Origin: Candidatus Merdivicinus excrementipullorum
GTDB lineage: Bacteria > Bacillota > Clostridia > Oscillospirales > Ruminococcaceae
Direction: 5' to 3'
Assembly: GCA_018716725.1 (NCBI GenBank)
Contig: DVJP01000027.1
Location: forward strand, 1-64,000
Length of the DNA stretch: 64,000 nucleotides
Numbering within the stretch: the stretch's first letter is position 1; each line of letters begins with the position of its first letter. Both the position numbers and the translations under genes were made by a program. The notes beneath the pieces are model-generated. The model was not told where the DNA came from, searched no databases, and saw nothing but the letters and a program-made list of their open reading frames with translations. Of the stretch, positions 29,101 through 36,009 are shown piece after piece.

Positions 29101-29608
29101 TAATATCCGTTTTGAGGACTTTGCGGATCTGCCGGACGATGCATTTGACGGGGACGGCTGCTGTTTCTCTGTTGGAACACTGGCGGAAAAGTATCAGCAT
29201 TCCGGCAATAACGTAATAGAATACAATATTTTGGACGACTATTCCCAATCCATGGATGACGGCGGCGGGCTTTATTCATGGTGCGCGGGAATGGGAAACA
29301 CATTTGCGTATAATGTCTTAAAAGAACAATTACAGGGGGCAAGAACATGGATATTCCGTTTATATATGGACGACAATGCCGTAGGCGCTACCTTGGAAAA
29401 GAATTTATGCACAGGCTGTTTCAGCGAAACAATTGATAAATCCCAGCTTCATCCCCCTTTTTTTAACCGCTGGGGATTGGGGGAAAAGGACAGCAATATG
29501 ACAGCTGCTTATCCGGAGAAACCAGGCGGATATGACGAACTGAGACGGAAAATCCTGGATGTTGTCGGGCGTTTTGCAGGCGGTTTCTTCTCCTGTGAAG
29601 GAGAATGA
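26144..29608 (+). CDS. Fusion: URO-D/MtaA-like methyltransferase domain, two Ig-like domains, parallel beta-helix
   Basis: One uninterrupted frame of 1154 codons joins three parts. Residues 1-332 form a URO-D superfamily TIM barrel of the MtaA/CmuA kind, complete to its C-terminus, with the zinc-type motif H220-T-C222-G. Residues 333-418 and 425-508 resemble two bacterial Ig-like (Big_2) domains; the second has the classical ISWKSLHPSVAAVDDCGRV pattern. From residue 515 (FYYVSPSGSDHNPGTEREPF) to about 1110 it is a right-handed parallel beta-helix of the kind found in polysaccharide lyases and hydrolases. No signal peptide is seen. The start has an AAGGAG site. This pairing of a methyl-transfer fold with a glycan-binding fold is unusual and suggests one substrate for both. 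Confidence 0.9.
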   Translation: MTSKEIVKRAIHFENPPRIPYNYDSNRTPVTGKNYGDDFIWCFLDPAPGFNGKNADGDRVDEWGNVWKSMGETFGEPICFAYKGLKTYAHKPLPDFLNPLRYQSMRQTAEENNGEKYLLGMLPHGIFQVMIELFGFEDFMLQIAGNTDEFQAFASKLCGDCIAIIRKMAECGMDGVILIEDMGLQDRMMISPQMWRDIYVPLYTRMFAAAHECGLEVFSHTCGYILDILDLYVQCGLDVIQLDQQDNMGLETLSERFRGKVCFFCPLDIQTTVNFSRKEIFDRCGQMVRLLSTEKGGFMAKTYPQPDALHITHEYMQNLADGFAMASFCRCTAPIPEDVSVQFAPQKLVLKVGETVRIRPADTVYQDIVWKTDDVNGDVIEIEDSFLKAAGAGKANAVIIPDAHSKAAYAFSVEVLEQKKRQEFQLALNYEEVRLDLHSLYDLPLYVRAGYYTEPSDSGIISWKSLHPSVAAVDDCGRVRPVSAGEATIAAVHEDFPENPLFCKVTVYENCGCGKFYYVSPSGSDHNPGTEREPFRTVQKARDTIRTLNSLPDGGVTVILEDGEYPQDEPILFTPQDSGTEKAPIVYRARRSGKAVITGGKAITGWKKAGHVEGLAPAAQGKVYAADVEKGWRFHDLYVNGERQQNSRCHNTDAWRSWPAFYGRVQTERCSAEKGLCVEFEEGELDGLEGSTDAEIILLPTQYWNIIAELRDIDSAGKTAFLRSKIPAFVRKYDFNRDAMGGTGEGWYNILNTLKYLDEPGEWCIDSKAGKVYYWPKNEGTIHQDKIVAPKPYELIRLQGDGVENGFQRLVEYLTFDGIAFQYTDRISEDQIPEGRLVRNAENPDAAVYFDGTAHCRLINSSISHSGSFAVTVSHYAQHNEILHNQLKDLGSGGVQFLGYGVGTVDVNHHNIVQYNSVGGMGRAPYQHAPGFGIFGSGENTIAYNHIVGAPYAGISIVGTYFKDVDPANPNQFACPDAYGNSAHQYNIRFEDFADLPDDAFDGDGCCFSVGTLAEKYQHSGNNVIEYNILDDYSQSMDDGGGLYSWCAGMGNTFAYNVLKEQLQGARTWIFRLYMDDNAVGATLEKNLCTGCFSETIDKSQLHPPFFNRWGLGEKDSNMTAAYPEKPGGYDELRRKILDVVGRFAGGFFSCEGE

Positions 29609-29668
29609 CGTTGCTTGCAACCCATGGGACGCCCTTTTACAGAAAAATTGGCGTCAAGGAGGTCCTTT

Positions 29669-31861
29669 ATGAAAGATACAATAGAATCCTACCACGTTCG
29701 GGTGACAAAGCCCGGAAAATCGGACGTTGGCTCCATGCCCCTGGGAAACGGGGACATCTGCGCCAATGTTTGGGTGGAACAGAATGGGGATATTTGCTTA
29801 TATCTCAGCAAAGCGGATGCCTGGAGTGAACACCTGCGGCTCTTGAAGCTGGGAAAACTCCGCGTCCGTTTGACGCCGGCCCCGGTGGCCGCGGAGCAGT
29901 TTCATCAAGAGCTGTCCCTGAAGGATGGAATGCTGCATATCCATTTCGAGGACTCTCAGGTAAATATCCGGGTTTGGATTGACGCAAAGCATCCCGCCGC
30001 CCATGTTGAGATATCCTGTGGGGATGAGCATACAATTATGGTAACCGCAGAACCTTGGAGGACCCAGCCCAAATTATTGGAGGGGATGGAGTGCCACAGT
30101 TCTTATTTGATGTATGGTTCGCCGGAACCGGTATGGGAAAGCGCGGATGTGCTTTTAACAAATCAAACCGACGCCATCGGCTGGTACCACCGGAACGAAA
30201 CCTCCTCCTGGCGGAAAACTATGGATCTGCAAAGCCTTTCGGAATTGGCCGGCCGGCAGACAGACCCTCTTCTGCACCGTACCTTCGGCGTATACCTGAC
30301 AGGGCAAGGGATGACCCGCGTCAATGATACGGCCTTAACCGGCGAAAACAGTACAAATTACCATATTATTTGCACAGCCTATACCGCGCAGACTGATTCC
30401 GCAGAAGAATGGATCAAGCAGATTCAAAAAATTTCCGCAGAAGTTGAAAAACTGGACATGGCGAAGGTTTACGAAGCGCACCGGGACTGGTGGAAAAACT
30501 TCTGGGAGAACAGCTACATTTTCGTAGGCAACGAACAACAAGGCGAGACTGTGACGCGGGGGTATATATTGCAGCGTTATCTGAACGGCTGTGCCGGCAG
30601 GGGCTGTTACCCCATTAAGTTCAATGGGTCGCTGTTTACCATGGAAATTCCAGAAAATTCGGCAGGGGAAACCTTTCATTTTGACCCGGATTACCGCCGG
30701 TGGGGCGGGCCTTATTGGTTCCAGAATACCCGCTTGACCTACTGGCCCATGTTAGCCGCCGGGGATTTTGAACTGATGCAGCCGTTTTTCCAAATGTACA
30801 GAGATGCGCTGCCCCTGGCCAAATACCGAACCCAGGCTTATTACGGGCACAGCGGAGCCTTTTTCTCCGAAACCATGTGTTTTTGGGGGACTTATGCTAA
30901 CCAGGATTACGGATGGGACCGAGACAACAAGGAAATTGGACTTACAGACAATCCATACGTCCGGTTTTACTGGTCCGGCTCCCTGGAACTGTGCGTCATG
31001 ATGCTGGAATACGCAAAGTACCATCGGGATCCGCAGTTTATCCAAGAAACCCTGCTCCCCATAGCCACAGCAGTGCTGGAATTTTATGAGCGGCATTATC
31101 CCCGGGATGACGCGGGAAAGATTCGCTTTGCCCCGGCGGCTTCTTTGGAAACCTGGCACCATGTGGAAAACCCGCTGCCGGAAATTGTGGGTGTTCGGAC
31201 AGTGGCGGAAGGACTCCTGGAACTTTTGGGGAATGATTTGGATGGGAACCTGGCCGCCCGTTTCCAGCAGCTGGTAAACGACCTTCCTCCGGTTCCAATG
31301 GGGGAGGAAAACTGCCGCCGTTTCCTGCTCCCGGCGGAAAAGGTGATGGACACGCACCCAGCAAATACGGAAAATCCGGAGCTGTACGCTGTTTTCCCGT
31401 ATCCCCTTTACGGGATTGGCAAACCAAACCTGGATGTTGGGCTGGAAACGTACCGGCGCAGACAGGTGAAGGACAGCCGCGGCTGGCGGCAGGACGCGGT
31501 ACAGGCCGCCTGCCTTGGACTGACGGATCAGGCCCGGGAATACGTTGTCCAGAATTTTTCCGACGTATCGCCGGATTATGCGTTTCCGGCGTTCTGGGGC
31601 CCAAATTTCGACTGGGTCCCGGATCAGGACCACGGAAATGTGGCGTCCCTTGCCCTGCAAAAAATGCTGATTCAGCAGGATCAGGAAAAAATCTACCTGC
31701 TGCCGGCATGGCCCCGGGAGTGGGATGTAAAATTCAGACTGCGCGCTTACGGAAATACCGTGGTGGAGGGATCCGTTGCAAACGGGAAATTGGAGGAACT
31801 GGCGGTCACTCCGTCCTCTAGGGAAAAAGATGTAATCAATATGTGGGAATATAATCCGTAA
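29669..31861 (+). CDS. DUF5703 glycosidase-like protein, copy 2
   Basis: This 730-residue protein is a paralogue of the 744-residue DUF5703 protein upstream: it shares SMPLGNGDICANVWV, YLSKADAWSEHLRLLKLGKLR, the GWYHRNETSSW segment and the WGGPYWFQNTRLTYWPMLAAGDFELM stretch split over several helices. The N-terminal beta domain and C-terminal alpha/alpha barrel are both complete. The ATG at 29669 follows AAGGAGG at seven bases; the upstream in-frame ATG at 29615 has no such site. The two copies have diverged widely, so they may cleave different linkages of one glycan. It is cytoplasmic by lack of a signal. Confidence 0.88.
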   Translation: MKDTIESYHVRVTKPGKSDVGSMPLGNGDICANVWVEQNGDICLYLSKADAWSEHLRLLKLGKLRVRLTPAPVAAEQFHQELSLKDGMLHIHFEDSQVNIRVWIDAKHPAAHVEISCGDEHTIMVTAEPWRTQPKLLEGMECHSSYLMYGSPEPVWESADVLLTNQTDAIGWYHRNETSSWRKTMDLQSLSELAGRQTDPLLHRTFGVYLTGQGMTRVNDTALTGENSTNYHIICTAYTAQTDSAEEWIKQIQKISAEVEKLDMAKVYEAHRDWWKNFWENSYIFVGNEQQGETVTRGYILQRYLNGCAGRGCYPIKFNGSLFTMEIPENSAGETFHFDPDYRRWGGPYWFQNTRLTYWPMLAAGDFELMQPFFQMYRDALPLAKYRTQAYYGHSGAFFSETMCFWGTYANQDYGWDRDNKEIGLTDNPYVRFYWSGSLELCVMMLEYAKYHRDPQFIQETLLPIATAVLEFYERHYPRDDAGKIRFAPAASLETWHHVENPLPEIVGVRTVAEGLLELLGNDLDGNLAARFQQLVNDLPPVPMGEENCRRFLLPAEKVMDTHPANTENPELYAVFPYPLYGIGKPNLDVGLETYRRRQVKDSRGWRQDAVQAACLGLTDQAREYVVQNFSDVSPDYAFPAFWGPNFDWVPDQDHGNVASLALQKMLIQQDQEKIYLLPAWPREWDVKFRLRAYGNTVVEGSVANGKLEELAVTPSSREKDVINMWEYNP

Positions 31862-31894
31862 CGGAGAGTCAATATTTAAAAGGAGGGCTGTGCT

Positions 31895-34369
31895 ATGTTA
31901 AACGGACAAGGAACTGCGTCGGTTCCCTACCGAATCGAAGCGGCGGCGGATTTGGCGGAAATCTGCCGGGATCTATCCGCCTGCTATTCATTGGAAGCGG
32001 ATATCGGCCTGCAGGGGGAATTTGCGCCCATAGGAAGCCAGTTTGAACCGTTCCGCGGAGTATTTGATGGGAACGGACACCGGATCACCGGGCTTTTTAT
32101 GCGGCACACTACCCAATACGCGGGGCTTTTTGCATGGAACGAAGGGACAATCCGAAACCTCCGCCTGGAAGACGCGGATATTTGGGGAACCGGGGCGGTC
32201 GGTGGGGTTGCCGGGTATCATAACGGCGTTATCGAAAACTGCACTGTTTCCGGAAAAATCAGAGGAACCTCCTGGGTAGGCGGATTGGCCGGAAAATTAG
32301 GGGAAAACGCGCGGGTCCAGGGGGAGGATTTGTCCTCTGCCAGCGGCACAAAATGGCCGGAGGCAAAAGGGGAAGGGGTCTGCCTGTTTGTGGCCCCGGA
32401 TGGTTCGGACGAAAGCCCCGGAACAAAGGAAAGCCCCCTGGGGACTTTGGAAGAAGCCCGAAATAGGGTCCGGAAGCTGATTGCCGCCCAAATCGGGACA
32501 GATATTACGGTCTATTTGAGAGGCGGAGAGTATTCGTTCCCGCAGCCCTTCCGGCTGGGATGGGAGGACTGTTTCCACAACGGGCAGACTGTAACGTATC
32601 AGAGTTTCCCCGGTGAAACGGCGCGCTGTATTGGCGGGAGGAAACTCACCGGCTGGGAGCAGGCTGGGAACGGCATGCTGCGGTGTGATGCAGGCGGCGC
32701 AAAGGCAAAGCGGCTTTTGGTGAACGGTTCCCTAAAACGCCCGGCCGCGGCGGTCAACTGGACTGATTATCCGGGTGTTCCCCTGGAATACTTGTACGCC
32801 TACTATTCCCACGGCTGGTTCAGCGAAGACTTAAAGGTGACGGGAATAGATTGCGCCGCCGGGCAGGTGCAGACGGAGCTGCCCCCCAGCAGCTTTTCCG
32901 GCCAGCCCCAGTATTTGTACGGGGCGCTGGAATATCTCCAAAATCCCGGGGACTGGGCCTGGGGTCCGGATGGGCGCCTGTATTATCTGCCGGAGGAAAA
33001 CGACCCCCTGGACATTTGGCTGCCGGAAACCCCGGTTATTTTCCAGATTGAAGGGGAAAGCGGGGAAAAACCGGCCGAAAATATCCAGCTTCATGGGCTG
33101 GATTTCCGCCTGACAGACGCGGGGAAATCATTTACAGCCCAGGGCGGCCGGGGAAAAGAAGGCTTTGACGAGCCGGACAATACGTTGGCCGCGGTGTTTT
33201 TTAAACACGCCCGCAGCTGCCGGATAGTCAGCTGCCAGATTGCGGACTGCTCTGTCAACGGCGTCGCCGTTCAGGGGGAAAGCAGCCGGTGCATGATAGA
33301 AAACTGCCGGATCCAGCGGGCCGGTTACGCGGGAATTCATTTGAGCGGCAGCTGGATTGACAGGAAAGAATACAGCAATTTTCATCATTACATATCCAAC
33401 AATGAGATTTCTGAGGTGGGGTTATTTGCGGTAAACGGCGCTGGCCTTTACATTTTGGGGAGCGGGCATAACCATATCTACCGGAACCTGGTTTCCCATG
33501 CCCCACGGTACGGAATCAGCATCAAAGGGGCACGCTACGGCTGCTGGCCCACGGACTGCGGAATCAATCAGGACGGGAGCATCCCCTTTGAACGCCATTG
33601 GGATTACCTTCATTCCCGGAACAACCTCATTGAAGGGAACGAGGTATATGACGTAGGCCGCAATTCCCTGGACGGCGGCGGCATCGAGGCTTGGGGGCCG
33701 GGCCGGGATAATGCAGCGGATTACAACCTGGTTCACAATTTTTACAATGGAAAGCCCACGATAAATTGGAAGGGCCACGGCATTTTTCTGGACGACGCCA
33801 CCCATTATTTTCAGGTGACCAACAACATTGTCTATGAATCGGGAACCCAGGGCGCGGACGCCAGTACGTTTATGAAGTCCATTGGGATTGTGGTTCGGAA
33901 CAATATTTTTGACGTGACAAACACCCATCAGGGAGCCGCCAATATTTCCCCCTATAATGAGCCTTGTTGGGATCAGCGCTTTGTCTGCAATATTGTGTAC
34001 GCGGACCCCAAGGGCGGTATCGGGGAAGACGGGCAGTTTGTCCCCGGCGGTTCTCTGGACCGGAGAATGTACACATACGACCAGACCGCGTCCGCCGGTT
34101 GGGATCAGCCTGTCCTTCGCGAAATGGATTATAACCTTTATTGGAACACATCCGGGGGATACCTGGTTTCCACAAACAACACGGACCCCTCCGCAGATGT
34201 CCCCTTGGACGATTTTATCAGAGAAATGGGCGTTGACCGGCACAGCGTGGTTGCGGACCCGCTTTTTGTGGATGCGCCCAATCGTAACTACACACTGAAA
34301 AAAGAGTCCCCGGCTTTCCAATTGGGCTTTAAAAATATTGACCGTGCGCAGATTGGCCGGATTCGGTAA
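31895..34369 (+). CDS. Right-handed parallel beta-helix protein with GLUG-like N-terminus
   Basis: This 824-residue protein begins with about 130 residues of GLUG-type repeats (FDGNGHRITGLF, then YAGLFAWNEGTIRNL, then VGGVAGYHNGVIENC). A beta-helix starts near residue 165 (CLFVAPDGSDESPGTKESPL) and runs to about 800, with ladder segments such as NGVAVQGESSRCMIENC and NLIEGNEVYDVGRNSLDGGG. Its second part resembles the beta-helix of the URO-D fusion two genes upstream. Such folds bind or cleave polysaccharides, often uronate-containing. Unlike secreted relatives it has no signal peptide. An AAAAGGAGG site precedes the ATG, 34 bases after the DUF5703 copy. Confidence 0.88.
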   Translation: MLNGQGTASVPYRIEAAADLAEICRDLSACYSLEADIGLQGEFAPIGSQFEPFRGVFDGNGHRITGLFMRHTTQYAGLFAWNEGTIRNLRLEDADIWGTGAVGGVAGYHNGVIENCTVSGKIRGTSWVGGLAGKLGENARVQGEDLSSASGTKWPEAKGEGVCLFVAPDGSDESPGTKESPLGTLEEARNRVRKLIAAQIGTDITVYLRGGEYSFPQPFRLGWEDCFHNGQTVTYQSFPGETARCIGGRKLTGWEQAGNGMLRCDAGGAKAKRLLVNGSLKRPAAAVNWTDYPGVPLEYLYAYYSHGWFSEDLKVTGIDCAAGQVQTELPPSSFSGQPQYLYGALEYLQNPGDWAWGPDGRLYYLPEENDPLDIWLPETPVIFQIEGESGEKPAENIQLHGLDFRLTDAGKSFTAQGGRGKEGFDEPDNTLAAVFFKHARSCRIVSCQIADCSVNGVAVQGESSRCMIENCRIQRAGYAGIHLSGSWIDRKEYSNFHHYISNNEISEVGLFAVNGAGLYILGSGHNHIYRNLVSHAPRYGISIKGARYGCWPTDCGINQDGSIPFERHWDYLHSRNNLIEGNEVYDVGRNSLDGGGIEAWGPGRDNAADYNLVHNFYNGKPTINWKGHGIFLDDATHYFQVTNNIVYESGTQGADASTFMKSIGIVVRNNIFDVTNTHQGAANISPYNEPCWDQRFVCNIVYADPKGGIGEDGQFVPGGSLDRRMYTYDQTASAGWDQPVLREMDYNLYWNTSGGYLVSTNNTDPSADVPLDDFIREMGVDRHSVVADPLFVDAPNRNYTLKKESPAFQLGFKNIDRAQIGRIR

Positions 34370-34494
34370 TCCGTTGGGAGCTTTTGAGAAAAAGCAGCAT
34401 ATCCCATGGCCGGCCTGGAGCTTTACGGATTGCAGGCAATATGGACCATGGAAAATGTGCTTTTCATTATCATTTTATTGCAGAGGTGAGACAG

Positions 34495-35778
34495 ATGACA
34501 AGCAGCAGAGAACGATTGAGACAGACATTGAACCACGAGGAACCGGACCAGGTAGTGGTGGACCTGGGCTCAACGGCCATCACCGGGATCCACGCCCAGG
34601 CCTTATATAACCTGCGGGAGGCTCTGGGCCTGGAAAAACGCAGGGTGAAAATCTGCGAACCCTTGCAGCTTTTGGGGGAAGTGGAAGAGGATGTCCGGCA
34701 AAAACTGCACATAGACTGCGTGGACCTTTCCAATGGGTATAATATGTTCGGCTTCTCCAATGGGGGCCGAAAGTCCTGGACCTTACCGTCCGGCCTTGGA
34801 GTGGACGTCCCCGGGGACTTTAACACCACGGTGGACGGGGCTGGAAGGACCTACCTGTATCCCCAGGGGGATGTGAGCGTCCCTCCTGCCGCCGTGCTGC
34901 CGGAGGGCGGCTGCTTTTTCGACAACATTGTGCGGGGGAATTGCAGCTGCGACGAAGCGGAAGAGCGCAGCGCCCGGGAGGACTTCCGGGAGGACAGCGG
35001 CCTTTTAAGCGACAGCCAGCTCCGGCACATGGAGGAGCTTTGCAATTATTACTATAACGAAACGGATTACGGCATTATCTACAGCAGCGCCATTGCTTCC
35101 CTGGGGGATTTCGCCCTGATTCCGGGGCCCGGGGTGAAGCACCCCAAGGGCGTGCGGGACCTACCCGACTTTATGATGGCGGGGCTGCTGTGCCCCGACT
35201 ATATCCATGAGCTTTTTGAAATGCAGACGGAGGTCGCCCTGAAAAACGCGGAGCTCATCTATCAGGCCTGCGGCAATAAGATCCAGGCCATTTATGTGTC
35301 CGGGGCGGATTTTGGGACCCAGAACGGGCCGTATATGTCTTTGGAATCTTTCCGGAAATTTTATAAGCCCTACCACACCCGGATCAACCTCTGGATCCAT
35401 GAACATACCCAGTGGAAAACCTTTTTCCACAGCTGCGGCGCTGTGGCGGACTTTTTGCAGGACTTTTACGAATCCGGCGTGGATATCTTGAACCCTGTCC
35501 AGCTTTCGGCCCGCGGCATGGATGGGAAAATGCTGAAGGAACAGTGGGGCGATAAGTTCGTGTTCTGGGGCGGCGGCGTGGATACGCAGAAAACGCTGCC
35601 ATTCGGGACACCGGAGGAAGTCTATCAAGAAGTGACCGAGCGGCTGGAGCTTTTCTCCAAAGGCGGCGGATTTGTCTTTAACACCGTCCACAACATCCAG
35701 GCCAATGTGCCGGTGGAGAACCTTGCGGCCATGTTTCAGGCATTGAACGACTTCCGGGGCATTAAGAAACGGAATTGA
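34495..35778 (+). CDS. URO-D/MtaA-type methyltransferase-like protein (427 residues)
   Basis: This protein belongs to the uroporphyrinogen decarboxylase superfamily but sits in a sugar operon rather than with heme genes, so a methyltransferase-like role (MtaA, CmuA) is more likely than heme synthesis. The zinc-type motif H312-S-C314-G is present, followed by VDILNPVQ and FWGGGVDTQ, and the usual third zinc ligand position is VHN with His399. It is about 90 residues longer than its paralogues because of an insertion near residues 100-190. The ATG at 34495 follows GAGGTGAG. The methyl donor and acceptor are unknown; a cobalamin protein would be expected but is not in the window. Confidence 0.85.
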   Translation: MTSSRERLRQTLNHEEPDQVVVDLGSTAITGIHAQALYNLREALGLEKRRVKICEPLQLLGEVEEDVRQKLHIDCVDLSNGYNMFGFSNGGRKSWTLPSGLGVDVPGDFNTTVDGAGRTYLYPQGDVSVPPAAVLPEGGCFFDNIVRGNCSCDEAEERSAREDFREDSGLLSDSQLRHMEELCNYYYNETDYGIIYSSAIASLGDFALIPGPGVKHPKGVRDLPDFMMAGLLCPDYIHELFEMQTEVALKNAELIYQACGNKIQAIYVSGADFGTQNGPYMSLESFRKFYKPYHTRINLWIHEHTQWKTFFHSCGAVADFLQDFYESGVDILNPVQLSARGMDGKMLKEQWGDKFVFWGGGVDTQKTLPFGTPEEVYQEVTERLELFSKGGGFVFNTVHNIQANVPVENLAAMFQALNDFRGIKKRN

Positions 35779-35891
35779 CGCACATGAATTTAAGAAAATA
35801 ATCCCGCAGAATTTTGGGTAACAACCTATTTTGTGGCTGTCAGTACAGGAGAAGAAAAGGATCGATATTGCTCACTCCTTTATAATAGTTA

Positions 35892-35920
35892 TTGACGGAT
35901 TGAAGAATCTGAACTATACT
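35892..35920 (+). promoter_or_regulatory. Internal promoter before the GH95 gene
   Basis: TTGACG (35892-35897) and TATACT (35915-35920) are separated by 17 bases in the 230-base gap between the URO-D gene and the GH95 gene. It could give a separate transcript for the GH95 and second URO-D genes. Confidence 0.6.
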
Positions 35921-36009
35921 AAGTACATTCAGCTGTATCAGGACGCCTGCAACATGCTGGCCCAATAGACTGAATGCCTAAAAAGGGAAAATGACGGGGG
36001 AGTGATGAA

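Noticed and set aside
34384..34494. N-terminal extension of the URO-D protein at 34495.
   Set aside because: The extension has no family similarity, and GAGGTGAG directly precedes the ATG at 34495.
35892..35967. Short frame ending YTKYIQLYQDACNMLAQ, reminiscent of a flagellin C-terminus, before the GH95 gene.
   Set aside because: Only about 25 residues, no start or ribosome site, and the resemblance is limited to the MLAQ end. It overlaps a good promoter.
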